From: UBA5070 sp035604215
GTDB lineage: Bacteria > Fibrobacterota > Fibrobacteria > UBA5070
Assembly: GCA_035604215.1 (NCBI GenBank)
Contig: DATNIW010000025.1
Span: forward strand, 15,374-79,373
Length of the DNA: 64,000 bases
Direction of reading: 5' to 3'
Part shown: positions 51,760 to 61,600 of the stretch, piece after piece
How positions within the stretch are numbered: the first letter of the stretch is position 1
Layout of the letters: the number at the start of each line of letters is the position of its first letter
Program-made: the position numbers and the translations under genes
Notes under the pieces: model-generated
Database searches by the model: none
What the model was told of the DNA's origin: nothing
The model's input: the letters and a program-made list of their open reading frames with translations, nothing else

Positions 51760-52458
51760 TCAAGGAAGGTCGAAAACGAGGATTTCCGAATCTTCCAGCG
51801 CCCGAAAATCGAGACGGATTTCCTCCCGCACCGCCAACCCGTCCCCTGCTGAAACCACCTCTCCTGCCGTCCCGACACTTCCTCGCGATACCTGCACCCA
51901 GGAATTTCGTGCAGCACCGATCCCGATGGAGACGTCCGCACCCGGCTTCAAGCGCGCGATGGAGAGGGTGGCGTCCTGCCGTATGCGCACCGATCCCTCG
52001 CGACCGTCCGGACTCGCCACCGGAGCGAAGGTCCCGTCCAATCTTCCCGGATCCACCAACCTCTGTTCATAGGCCGGCGCACCCCCAGGCGCGTCGGGCA
52101 CGATCCATATCTGCAGGAAATGCAACGGGGAATCCGCGGAAGGGTTGAATTCGGAGTGCCGGATTCCGGTTCCCGCGCTCATGCGCTGGATCTCTCCGGG
52201 ACGAAGCACCTCGCCGTTGCCAAGGCTGTCCCGATGCTCGATGGCTCCTTCCAGGACCCACGACAGGATCTCCATGTCCCGGTGTCCATGCATCCCGAAT
52301 CCCTGCCCCGGGAGCACGCGGTCCTCGTTCAGGACCCTCAGCACCGAGAATCCGGACCATGCCGGATCGTGGTATTCCCCGAAACTGAAGGTGTGACGCG
52401 TGTCCAACCAGCCGAAGTCGAATCTTCCTCGATCCCCGGCCCGTCGCATCTGGATCAT
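51760..52458 (-). CDS. Pirin family protein (bicupin)
   Basis: 232 aa. The pirin N-terminal motif DTRHTFSFGEYHDPAWSGFSVLRVLNEDRV is followed by metal ligands in GFGMHGHRDMEILSWVLEGAIEHRDSLGN and QRMSAGTGIRHSEFNPS (His, His, His, Glu). Length and layout match YhhW-type pirins, some of which have quercetin dioxygenase activity; the physiological role is generally unclear. A GGGGAG in a run of eight G precedes the ATG. It lies downstream of the REC-HATPase gene on the same strand with a 64-bp gap. Confidence 0.92.
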   Translation of the reverse strand: MIQMRRAGDRGRFDFGWLDTRHTFSFGEYHDPAWSGFSVLRVLNEDRVLPGQGFGMHGHRDMEILSWVLEGAIEHRDSLGNGEVLRPGEIQRMSAGTGIRHSEFNPSADSPLHFLQIWIVPDAPGGAPAYEQRLVDPGRLDGTFAPVASPDGREGSVRIRQDATLSIARLKPGADVSIGIGAARNSWVQVSRGSVGTAGEVVSAGDGLAVREEIRLDFRALEDSEILVFDLP

Positions 52459-52522
52459 GGCTCCCCCCCCGTCCGGTGCCGTGACGGCCCCTGAACGTGA
52501 GCAGATTACAAACCCACGAGCT

Positions 52523-53431
52523 TCAGATCTCCAGGATCACCAGAGGCTTCTCTCCCAGAGGCGGTTCCGTATCGTACATCAGGAGCGTGACTTCGCAGCG
52601 ACGCCCCCTTTCGATGGAGATGGACAAGCGATCGGAGAAGCTCCGTGAGATGAAGAACCCACGTCCGTGGTTGTCGAAGATCCCCAACGGGAGTCCGTTC
52701 TCGTCGTGGGAGATCTGGCGCTGCAACCAGTGCAGGACCGTGTGGCGCTGCAGTTTTCCACCGCGATCCGACACGGTGATGGCCATGCGGCCTCCACCTT
52801 CCGCGAATTCCACCTCGACGGCCTTTTCCTCCGGGAGGGAAAAGTCGTGGTTCCATGTTTCCTTGTGGTCTCCCGGCATGTCGAGACTTCCGTAGTAGAT
52901 GGCGTTCGTCAGGACCTCGCTGAGAATGGTCTGGAGGTGGTTGCGTCGCCGCTGCGGTGCACGGAGCGTCAGGGCATCGCAAAGTTCCACCATTTCCGGA
53001 TGGGTGCGGATCTTGAAGCTTTCGTGGAGGGCGGGCTTCGGAAGATGCCGGTGGATTCCGAAGATCTTTCGGGAAAGGATGGCCTCCACGGTGCACAGGA
53101 CCTCGTGGATGGGGAATGGAACGGATTTGGTGAGGACGCAGGAGAGATTGTGTCCCACCAATTGGTCGATGTAGTCCTCCAATGTGTGCGCGGTCAGCAG
53201 CACCCGGTGGGTTTTCGGTCGGAGTTTTTCCAGGCGGGAGAGCAATTCGATTCCGGAAAGCTTCGGCATCGAGATGTCGGAAAGGACCATGTCGAAATCT
53301 TCGCGCAGCGCCGAATCGAGCCCTTCCTGACCATCCACCGCGGTCGAGACTTCGTGACCGCCCGAAAGGAAGATGCCCTTGAGGGTTTGCAGGATGGCAG
53401 GCTCGTCGTCGACCAGCAGGATACGCGACAT
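52523..53431 (-). CDS. Response regulator with C-terminal HATPase (RsbW-like) domain
   Basis: 302 aa. The REC domain (1-120) has ILLVDDEPAILQTLKG, the phospho-Asp in MVLSDISMPKLSG, VLLTAH and the Lys in VLTKSVPFP. The C-terminal half is a GHKL/HATPase_c_2 fold: LSEVLTNAIYYGSLD (N-box, with Glu and Asn), MAITVSDRGG (G1) and IFDNHGRGFFISRSFSDRLSI (G2). It lacks a histidine-kinase dimerisation helix, so it resembles anti-sigma-type serine kinases of partner-switching systems controlled by phosphorylation. Start taken at the ATG at 53431; a GTG directly upstream is possible. Confidence 0.88.
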   Translation of the reverse strand: MSRILLVDDEPAILQTLKGIFLSGGHEVSTAVDGQEGLDSALREDFDMVLSDISMPKLSGIELLSRLEKLRPKTHRVLLTAHTLEDYIDQLVGHNLSCVLTKSVPFPIHEVLCTVEAILSRKIFGIHRHLPKPALHESFKIRTHPEMVELCDALTLRAPQRRRNHLQTILSEVLTNAIYYGSLDMPGDHKETWNHDFSLPEEKAVEVEFAEGGGRMAITVSDRGGKLQRHTVLHWLQRQISHDENGLPLGIFDNHGRGFFISRSFSDRLSISIERGRRCEVTLLMYDTEPPLGEKPLVILEI

Positions 53432-53575
53432 CACGACATCTTATTCCTTCCCGGCGCGTTTGGCCATGGTGGGAATTGGCGGAAAACGCCTGCGCACCTC
53501 CCCCTGGCGTTCGCTTTTCCTGCCAAACAGGGGATGGGTTGCGGAATCCGCTTGCTACCGGAGATATGGATCAGC

Positions 53576-53583
53576 TACAATGC
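53576..53583 (+). promoter_or_regulatory. -10/-7-like element before rluD
   Basis: TACAATGC contains TACAAT and ends 4 nt before the GTG start at 53588. There is no SD. Confidence 0.4.
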
Positions 53584-53587
53584 AATC

Positions 53588-54532
53588 GTGACCGAATACG
53601 CGGAGCGGACGGAATTTTCCGTCCCTGATGGAGATGCCGGGCAGCGCATGGACCGATATTTGCGTCGAGTCCTCCCCGACGTGCCCCTGTCCAGGATCTT
53701 CCGTCTCCTGCGCAAGGGATCGGTCCGGGTCGACGGACGCAAGGCCACCGGCGAAATGCGGCTCGAGGCCGGGTGGAAGATCGACTTGGACATCAGGGCC
53801 CACGAACTCCATTCGGCTCCCCCACCCGCAGCGGGCCAAGGTGGATTGCGTTCCAAGGTGGGTGTCCTTTTCGAGGACGACGACCTTCTCGTGCTCGACA
53901 AACCGGCTGGCATGGCGGTCCACCCGGGAACCGGAACCCCTCCCGGAACCACCTTGATCGAACGCGTGCAACAGGACCTGGGCATCTCCCCGAGCATCTT
54001 CCAACCGGCCCTCGCCCACCGCCTCGACAGGGGAACCTCCGGCGTCGTGGTCGTCGCGAAGAACAGACGCACGCTTCTGGCGGTGCAGAGCCAGATCCGG
54101 TCCCATGCGGCATCGAAGGAATACCTGGCTTTGGTGCTGGGGAACCCGGCTCATTCCAAGGGAACCATCCGAGAACGCCTGGAACGCGTGGACTCGCGCG
54201 ACCACGGAGCGAAATCGGTGGTGGTCCGGGAGGAGGGGGTCGGCCAGGAGGCCGAGACCCGTTGGAACCTGCGCCGCAGGTTCCGGGGATACGCCCTCCT
54301 GGACGTGCGCATCCTTTCGGGACGCATGCACCAGATCCGTGCCCACATGGCCTCCATCGGCCATCCCGTGGTGGGCGACGACCGCTACGGCGACGCCACC
54401 CTTCCTGGATTGAAGCGTCCGTTCCTGCACGCGGCGCGCCTGGGACTGCATCTGTGGGGGAAGGACGTGCATTTCGAATCGCCGCTCCCACCCGACCTTG
54501 AAGCCGTCTGCCAACGTCTGGAGGCTCCATGA
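53588..54532 (+). CDS. RluA/RluD-family 23S rRNA pseudouridine synthase
   Basis: 314 aa from the GTG at 53588; the in-frame sequence upstream is not conserved-looking. An S4-like RNA-binding domain (GQRMDRYLRRVLPDVPLSRIFRLLRKGSVRVDG) is followed by the catalytic domain, with HRLDRGTSGVVVVAKN containing the nucleophilic Asp, and RMHQIRAHMASIGHPVVGDDRYG. It resembles RluD/RluC; the exact uridine target is not determined. The stop overlaps the kinase ATG. Confidence 0.92.
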   Translation: MTEYAERTEFSVPDGDAGQRMDRYLRRVLPDVPLSRIFRLLRKGSVRVDGRKATGEMRLEAGWKIDLDIRAHELHSAPPPAAGQGGLRSKVGVLFEDDDLLVLDKPAGMAVHPGTGTPPGTTLIERVQQDLGISPSIFQPALAHRLDRGTSGVVVVAKNRRTLLAVQSQIRSHAASKEYLALVLGNPAHSKGTIRERLERVDSRDHGAKSVVVREEGVGQEAETRWNLRRRFRGYALLDVRILSGRMHQIRAHMASIGHPVVGDDRYGDATLPGLKRPFLHAARLGLHLWGKDVHFESPLPPDLEAVCQRLEAP

Positions 54533-57333
54533 CCGCGGGCGTGGAATCCTCGGAGGGGCGGCTGAAGCCCTCGCCCAACCGGCTGCTGGACCTGGCACCC
54601 GGCCAGAGGCTGGGTCGCTACGAGATCATCGGGGAGATCGGACGCGGCGGAATGGCGACCGTGTTCCGGGCGCGGGACGTGGAACTCCAGCGCGAGGTGG
54701 CGCTCAAGGTCCTTCCCAACGCCGTGACCCGCGACGAGCGGTTCGTGTCCCGGTTCCTGCACGAGGCCCGCACGGTGGCGCGCCTCTCGCACCCCCACAT
54801 CGTCCAGGTCCACGACATCGGCCAGGACCGCGGAGCCTGGTACATCTCGATGGAGATGATCGAGGGTCAGAATCTGTCCGAATACCAGAAGGACGAGACC
54901 CCCGCCCTGGAGCAGTCCGTGCGGATCGCGGCCGAAGTCGCCGAGGCCATCGCCTACACCCACGAGCACGGCGTGATGCACCGCGACCTGAAGCCTTCCA
55001 ACGTGCTGATGCGCTCGGACAATCCCGTCGTGATCGACTTCGGGTTGTCCAAGGATCTTTCCCTGCAGGGAGGCGCCGCGCTCACCAACGAGGGGGAGAT
55101 GATCGGATCCCCCGCCTACATGAGCCCGGAGCAGGCCCGGGGCGGAGAGATCGATCGTTCGACGGACATCTGTTCCCTGGGGATCCTCCTCTACGAACTG
55201 ATCTCGTTCAAGAATCCCTACCTGGATCCGCGATCCTTCCACCAGACGGTGGTCAACGTGATCGCCGCGGACCCCGTGCCCCTGCGCCAGCTGTGTCCCT
55301 GGGTGGACCAGGACTTGGCGGCCGTGGTGCACAAGGCGATGGCCAGGGACCGAGCCGACCGCTACGCGACCATGGCGGCGTTCGCTTCGGACCTGCGTTC
55401 CTGGCTTTCCGGGCGGCCGGTTTCCGTCCGCCGCCCCGGACTGGATCGGCGCCTGCGGACATGGGCTTCGGAGAACTCGAAGCTGATCTGGACCTTTTCG
55501 GCCTGCTTCCTCCTGCTGGCGGCCGGAATCGTGTGGTGGCGGATCCAGGAGCGGTTGTCCCGCTCGGCATGGACCGTGGCCGTGGAGGAAACCTTCGATT
55601 CTCCGGTTCCAAACCTGGATTTCGAATCCTTCCGCATGTCCGGCCCGGGCGACACCGCGCCCACGCCTTCCGACGACTGGAAGGTCGTGGACGGCAAGCT
55701 GGTGGGGAACGCGGCGAATGGGTACACCATGTGCCGAACCAAGCAGGAATTCCCCGGCGACATCCGCGTGGAGTTCGAGGCGACGGGTCTTTCCGGCAAC
55801 AGCCACGATCTCGATGTCTTCCTGTGCGGCGGAACTCCACAGGAAGGAGCCCGATTCTACCTGGGTCGCAACGGAACGTCCAGGGCGGGGATCGAAGCCG
55901 GCTCCGAGACGCGTTGGTTCACGCGCATCTTCCCGCTGTCTCCCGGCAAGACCTATCACGTCGCAGTGGAGAGGGACAGGAACACGCTGCGCCTGGAAGT
56001 GGACGGCGCCCTGGTGGAAGAGCACCCCCTGATCCAACCGCTTCTGCCCAAGGGTGGCTGCCACCTGGGCTTCTTCACCTGGAACGGCAGCATGGCGGTG
56101 GACAACATCGTCGTGCGCCGGCGGGCCGTGCCCCTGCGTCCGGAACCCACCGTGGTCGCCGACGCGATGCTCGACATCGGGGAACTGGACCGCGCGGTCG
56201 ACGCCTACAAGCTCGTCGCCCAGGCCTACCCATCCCACCCCTCGGCGCAGGAAGCGCGGCTTCGGCTGGGGACGGTGCTCTTGTCGCGCCAACAATATTC
56301 CCAGGCGCGCGACCTGATCCAAGAGGTATCGAAGCAACCGGCGAACAGCGACATCCAGGCCCGATCCCTGGTGCTTCTGAGCCTGGTGGACCAGACCGTC
56401 GGCGACGGAATGGAGTCGCTGAAGGATCTCCAGACCCTGGCCGACGACGAGCCGGACCACCCCGCCCTGTTGGCCGGAATCCAGCTCCAGTTGGACCGCA
56501 TGGAGCCGTGCCTGGACCTCTCCCAACCCATGTTCTACGGCTGCGCCAGCGACGGGGAGACCGTCCTGCGTTCCCTGGCGCGCACCGTCCCGTCCCACCA
56601 GGATCTCTTCGGACCGCAACATCTGCGCTTCGCCGAGGCCCTCCGTCTGTGGGCGGGCATCGCCGCCGACTCCGGCTTTCTCCGCACCGCGCTGCAGTTC
56701 TCGCGGTACTACGCCCGGGACGCGCCGGAGGTGGCCGCCGGACTCGACATCATCAAGGCCCGTCACGAGCGGGACAACGGCCTCGTCGATTCCGCTGTCG
56801 GGACGCTGACTCGGGTGGCCGACGGGGAGTCCGTCCCCGCCGCGGTCCGCGCCAGGAACCAGGCGGCCATCGAACTCGGGCGGACCCTCGCCTGGGAAGG
56901 TCGTCCCGCCGACGCGGAGCGCTGGTTCCAAAAGGTGACGGAAAACGACAAGGCCGACCCCGACCTGGTCGCCCAGGCCGAGTACGAATGGGGAGTGGCG
57001 ACGGTTCTTTCCCATCGCGACCCCAAGCCGAGGTGGGACGCCGTCCTCGACGGGAGCGGCGCGTCCTGGATCCTCCGCCAGTCCGTGGCCTTCATGGCCG
57101 GCAAGATCGACTCCACCGCGTTGAAGGCCTCGTTCCGAGGGCAGGCCGTGGCCTCGGCGGACATCCCCCTGCTCCAGGCGCTGTTCGCCCTGGAACACAA
57201 CGATCTGACGACCTGGCACGCGATGGTGGACGAATACGTGCGCCGATATCCCTGGTACAACGGCCTCTGGGACCTGCGGCGCGTCTCCCAGTGGGCGGAT
57301 ACGCGCACTCCGCGGGCGCCCGCTCGTCGGTAG
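54529..57333 (+). CDS. Transmembrane Ser/Thr protein kinase with periplasmic lectin-like domain and TPRs
   Basis: 934 aa; the ATG overlaps the rluD stop. The kinase domain (about 25-290) is intact: GEIGRGGMATVFRA, Lys in VALKVLP, HRDLKPSNVL (D153), VIDFGLSK and GSPAYMSPEQARGG. A single membrane span lies near 319-337 (IWTFSACFLLLAAGIVWW). The outer part begins with a concanavalin/LamG-like or DUF1080-like sandwich (about 345-545: VEFEATGLSGNSHDLDVFLCGG, YHVAVERDRNTLRLEVDGALVEE, VDNIVVRRR), then helical TPR-type repeats (LDIGELDRAVDAYKLVAQAYPSHPSAQEARLRLG) to the end. It probably senses an extracytoplasmic ligand; target unknown. Confidence 0.9.
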   Translation: MTAGVESSEGRLKPSPNRLLDLAPGQRLGRYEIIGEIGRGGMATVFRARDVELQREVALKVLPNAVTRDERFVSRFLHEARTVARLSHPHIVQVHDIGQDRGAWYISMEMIEGQNLSEYQKDETPALEQSVRIAAEVAEAIAYTHEHGVMHRDLKPSNVLMRSDNPVVIDFGLSKDLSLQGGAALTNEGEMIGSPAYMSPEQARGGEIDRSTDICSLGILLYELISFKNPYLDPRSFHQTVVNVIAADPVPLRQLCPWVDQDLAAVVHKAMARDRADRYATMAAFASDLRSWLSGRPVSVRRPGLDRRLRTWASENSKLIWTFSACFLLLAAGIVWWRIQERLSRSAWTVAVEETFDSPVPNLDFESFRMSGPGDTAPTPSDDWKVVDGKLVGNAANGYTMCRTKQEFPGDIRVEFEATGLSGNSHDLDVFLCGGTPQEGARFYLGRNGTSRAGIEAGSETRWFTRIFPLSPGKTYHVAVERDRNTLRLEVDGALVEEHPLIQPLLPKGGCHLGFFTWNGSMAVDNIVVRRRAVPLRPEPTVVADAMLDIGELDRAVDAYKLVAQAYPSHPSAQEARLRLGTVLLSRQQYSQARDLIQEVSKQPANSDIQARSLVLLSLVDQTVGDGMESLKDLQTLADDEPDHPALLAGIQLQLDRMEPCLDLSQPMFYGCASDGETVLRSLARTVPSHQDLFGPQHLRFAEALRLWAGIAADSGFLRTALQFSRYYARDAPEVAAGLDIIKARHERDNGLVDSAVGTLTRVADGESVPAAVRARNQAAIELGRTLAWEGRPADAERWFQKVTENDKADPDLVAQAEYEWGVATVLSHRDPKPRWDAVLDGSGASWILRQSVAFMAGKIDSTALKASFRGQAVASADIPLLQALFALEHNDLTTWHAMVDEYVRRYPWYNGLWDLRRVSQWADTRTPRAPARR

Positions 57334-57373
57334 GATCCAGGTCGTCGCCTTGTCGGATGCCCGCGGGCGGAGG

Positions 57374-57381
57374 TATCTCTC
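57374..57381 (+). promoter_or_regulatory. TAnnTTTG-like element before sbcD
   Basis: TATCTCTC has two mismatches to TAnnTTTG and ends 6 nt before the GTG at 57388, in the 54-bp gap after the kinase gene. Confidence 0.3.
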
Positions 57382-57387
57382 CGGTCC

Positions 57388-58641
57388 GTGATCCGCTTCC
57401 TCCACACCTCCGACTGGCACCTGGGACTGGAACTGGGTGGGCACGACCGGCTGCCCGAACAGGAACGGTTCCTGGCTTGGCTTTTGGACACCTGCGCCGC
57501 CCGGAAGGTGGACGCCCTCCTGGTGGCGGGGGACGTGTACGACGTGGCGAACCCGTCGGTGGATGCACAGGAGGCGTTCGCGAAGTTCCTGGTGGCGTTC
57601 CGCACTCGCCTGCCGCAGGCGGACGTCGTGGTGGTGGCGGGAAACCACGATTCGGCCGGACGTCTCGAGCTGCCACGACCCTTCTGCGAATCGCTTGGTG
57701 GCATCCACCTCGTGGGAGGAACCACACCCCTCCCCGAAGGCGAAGGTCGACACGTCCTGGAACTGCGCGACGCGCGCGGGGAACCCGCCGCCACTTGCCT
57801 GGCCGTGCCCTTTCTCCGCACCACCGACCTCGACTGCCGCCTGGGGGAAGGCGAAACCCCCGATCAGGCCTATGCGAGGTCCGTGGAGGCCTTCTACGCT
57901 TCGTTGCGCGAGGTCGCGGACCGCCTCCATCCCGATCTCCCCGTGGTGGCGATGGGACATCTGGCCCTGGCCGGGTCGGTGCGCGCGGGATCGGAAAGGA
58001 TCCTGATCGGCGGCCTCGAATCCGTGCCTGGATCCTCGCTCTCGCGCCATGCCGACTACGTGGCGCTGGGTCACATCCACCGCGGCCAGAAGGCCGGGGC
58101 CGAGCATGCCTTGTACTCGGGAAGTCCGCTTTCCATGGATTTCGACGAGCGCAGGTACTCCCACCGGGTCCTGGTCGTGGAGCTGGACGGTCGCGGGAGG
58201 CCACCGAGGATCGAGACGGTGCCGGTTCCCGAGTTCGTGCCGCTGCTCCGGCTTCCGGAAGTGGCCGGGTCCTGGGAGGACCTGGAACGATCCGTCGAAT
58301 CCTTCGATTGGAGTCCATGGAAGGATCTACACGAAGCGGAACGCCCGCTGTTGGAATTGCAATTCCTGTCCTCGGGAATGGAGGCCGACCTCCGGGCCCG
58401 TACCCGGGGGCTTTGCGCCGACCGGCCGTTCCGCCTGGTGGGTTCGCCGCGGGTGCTGTCCGGTGGTGTCGCCGACTCCGCCGCGGTGTCCGCCCAGGCG
58501 CGCGACCTCGCTTCCGAACAGGCGCCCTTCGAGATCTTCGAGCGCCACTGGCGGCGGCGGAACGGAAGTCCTCCACCGGAGGAAATCCTGTCCTGCTTCC
58601 GCGAGATCGTGGACCAGGTCCGCACGCGGGGGGAAGGGTGA
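57388..58641 (+). CDS. sbcD: Exonuclease SbcCD nuclease subunit SbcD
   Basis: 417 aa from a GTG. Mre11-type phosphoesterase motifs in order: FLHTSDWHLGLELGG, VDALLVAGDVYDVANPS, VVVVAGNHDSAGRLELP, VVAMGHLALAG and ADYVALGHIHRGQKAG. It acts with SbcC to cut DNA hairpins and process double-strand ends. The C-terminal part is the capping/SbcC-binding region. The stop overlaps the sbcC GTG (GTGA). Confidence 0.95.
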   Translation: MIRFLHTSDWHLGLELGGHDRLPEQERFLAWLLDTCAARKVDALLVAGDVYDVANPSVDAQEAFAKFLVAFRTRLPQADVVVVAGNHDSAGRLELPRPFCESLGGIHLVGGTTPLPEGEGRHVLELRDARGEPAATCLAVPFLRTTDLDCRLGEGETPDQAYARSVEAFYASLREVADRLHPDLPVVAMGHLALAGSVRAGSERILIGGLESVPGSSLSRHADYVALGHIHRGQKAGAEHALYSGSPLSMDFDERRYSHRVLVVELDGRGRPPRIETVPVPEFVPLLRLPEVAGSWEDLERSVESFDWSPWKDLHEAERPLLELQFLSSGMEADLRARTRGLCADRPFRLVGSPRVLSGGVADSAAVSAQARDLASEQAPFEIFERHWRRRNGSPPPEEILSCFREIVDQVRTRGEG

Positions 58642-61600
58642 GGATCCTCGCGATCCGCGGCGAAAACATCGCCTCGCTCGATCGCTTCGAGATCGACTTC
58701 CGCGTGGAGCCCCTCGCCTCCGCCGGGATCTACGCCATCACCGGTCCCACCGGCTCCGGCAAGTCGAGCATCCTGGACGCGATGTGCCTGGCGCTCTACC
58801 AAGACGTGCCTCGGATGGACGGGAACTACCAGAGGGAAGCCAAGATCGCGAGCGTCTTCGGGGAGATCGGGCAGGTCGACATCCGCAACCTGATCCGCCG
58901 AGGGACCTCGACCGGATTCGCCGAGACGGATTTCGTCGGGATCGACGGGGAAGCCTACCGGGCGCACTGGGGTTGGCATGCCGCGAAGAGGAAGGGAGCC
59001 GCGTCCCAGGAGAGGATCACCCTGACCCGCCTGCCCGGCGGGGAGATCCTCGCGGACGCCAAGCAGGTCGCCCAGGAGAAGATCCGATCCTTGTTGGGCC
59101 TGACCTTCGACCAGTTCATCCGTACCGTGCTTTTGGCTCAGGGGCGCTTCGCGGAATTCCTGCGCGCCGACGTCGAATCCAGAGCCGATCTCCTCGAGAA
59201 GCTCACGGGCACGGACATCTACTCCAGGATCTCCCTGGCCGTCCACGAACGCAAGGTCACCGAGGAATCGAAGCGGCACGAACTTGAAATTCGGCTCCGG
59301 GAGATCGCGTCGCTTTCCCCGGAGCAGCGGGAAGCGAAACTCGATCGATCCCGGGAATTGGCCGAGGTCCTCCCCGCGCTCGCATCCGGCTTCGACGCCA
59401 CCAGGGATCTTCTCGCCGCGGTCCGCTCGTGGAAGATCGCCCGACGGGAATCGGTCGCGCTCGCCGACCAGACAGGATCGGTCCGTTCCGCCGTCGAGTC
59501 GGCGAAGAAGAGCCGTGACGGGGCGAAGGAGAGTCTCGAGGCGTTCGCCATCCACAGGAAAGAGACGGAGAGCGAGATTCAAAGGGCCGTGGCGCTCGAC
59601 GCCCGCTTGGAAGCCCAGCTGTTCTCCGAACAGGACTGCACCCAACGCGAATCCGCATCCACGCGAAAGTTGCTCGCTCTGGAGTCCGACGAGAACGACC
59701 TTCGGAAATTGATCATCGGCGCCGAAGGCACCCTGGCGGAGATTGTCGCGTTCCTGGAGTCCAAGTCCCGTCTAGCCCCGGTTGCCCAGAACTGGGGACA
59801 CTGTCGTTCTCTCCTGAACCTGTGCACGAAGGCTCGCGAGGAACAGCGGACCCAGGAGCATTCCCGAGGCATCCTGCAGGAGCGGATCCACGAGTGGGAA
59901 CCGCAGGAATTGGAACTGTCGGCGAATATCCTTCTCGAGGAGAGGTTGCTGGATGGAATCGATCGGGATGCACTTCCCCGTCGACGCAAGGAATCGCTTG
60001 AACGCCTGGAAGATCTTTCCCAAGCCCTTCGACACGCCGAACTGGACGCCGAGGAATCGTCCTTGGAAACACGGAGTCGATGGAATGCGGATGGATTTGA
60101 GCGCGCACGCGCCAAGGAATTTCTGGCCCTGGAGAAATGGAACCAGACGCGAAATCTCGCCGATTCCCTGCGAATCTCCGTGTCCGAAAGCGTCCAGCGG
60201 ATGCGTGAAACCTTGGTGGAAGGGCAGGAATGCCCGGTATGTGGATCCCGGCACCATCCCCACGGTGCCGACAGCACCAGCGCCCTGCTGGATCTGCTGG
60301 CACGCCATGAACGGGAACTTTCAGCGGCCGAAGATCAACTTGGCCTTGTGCGCAAGGAGGTTGCGGGCTTCGAGGCCACGCTGGAGCAATGCCGGCTGGA
60401 GCAAGAACGGATTGGACGCGGGCGGAAGGAATCTGGCTGTGTCTCCGACGCGCTGCGATCCGAGATCCAGGATCTTGGAGACCAGGCGTCCTTGGATTGG
60501 CTGCACCAACAGGTAGTCTCCATCGAGGAAGCCATCTCCGGCATCGAACTTGCACGGGAGACAATGGCCCGCGTATCCGGTCAGAAGCACAAATTGTCGG
60601 AAATTTCCCGGTCGTTCGACGCGGATCGGACGGCGTTGGAACGGTCTTGCGAGGCCACGGAAAAAGCGGAGCGCGATTTCCAGGAACACGCCAGGACACT
60701 GGACGGAATATTCGGGCCCGATTCACCCTGGCGCGTGAATTGGGAGTCCAATCAACGAGAGTTCGTTGAACGACTGGAACGTCAGATCCCGGAATACCTC
60801 GGGAAAGCCACGGCCAAGGATGCCTGCGAGGCGGAACTCAAACAGGATCGCTTGCGCATGGAAGGGATCAAACCCCAATTGGAAGACGCCCGAAGCGAAT
60901 CCCGTGAAGCAGCGCGCCGCCTGCGCGATGTCGTGGGGACTGTCCTGACGCTGCGCGAAGAACGTCTGCAACTGCTTGGGGGACGGTCCGTTACCGAAAC
61001 ACAAGAGGAAATCGCTGGGCAGGAAACCTTCCTGACCCGGGAACTCGAACTGCGCCAGGACGAATTGGATTCGCGCCTGCTGGAAAACGAACGCCACGAG
61101 ACCCTGCGGGAACGCAGGAGTCGCGATGCCGCCGTGCTCGAGGAACGGATCCTGCGCGAAGCTCCGTCCCGGACCGAGACTTGGCCGACGTTTCCGCCTG
61201 GAAGCGAACCCGACCCGGATTCCATCGAAGCCATGTTGCTGGAAGCCCTCGAAGGCGCCGAACGCGCGCTCTCCGGGGCACGGGACGAAAGAGCCTCCTT
61301 GGAAGCCGAACTCAAGCTCGATCGCGATGCGGTCGAGACGTCCGAACTCGTGCAGCAGCGGATCGAGCGGCAATCCTCGATCGTGGCGCGATGGGCCGCC
61401 CTTTCCGCATCGATCGGATCCGCAAGCGGAAAGCTGTTCAAGGTGGTCGCCCAGCGGTACACGCTGGAAGTCCTTCTGGAGGAGGCCAACCGGGAACTTT
61501 CGCTGATCGCGCCCCGCTACAGCCTTCGGATCATCGAGGACACCATGCATTTCGGGGTGGTGGACCGCGACGCTTTCGGCGAGATCCGGCCCGTCCACAC

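Noticed and set aside
52463..52470. Run of eight C bases before the pirin gene as a phase-variation tract
   Set aside because: It lies upstream of the coding sequence and is explained as a G-rich ribosome-binding region on the minus strand. Length variation cannot be judged from one sequence.
54385..58164. Very long open frame antisense to the kinase and sbcD genes
   Set aside because: It is a by-product of high GC at third codon positions. The translation is low-complexity with no domains, and the plus-strand genes are clearly real.
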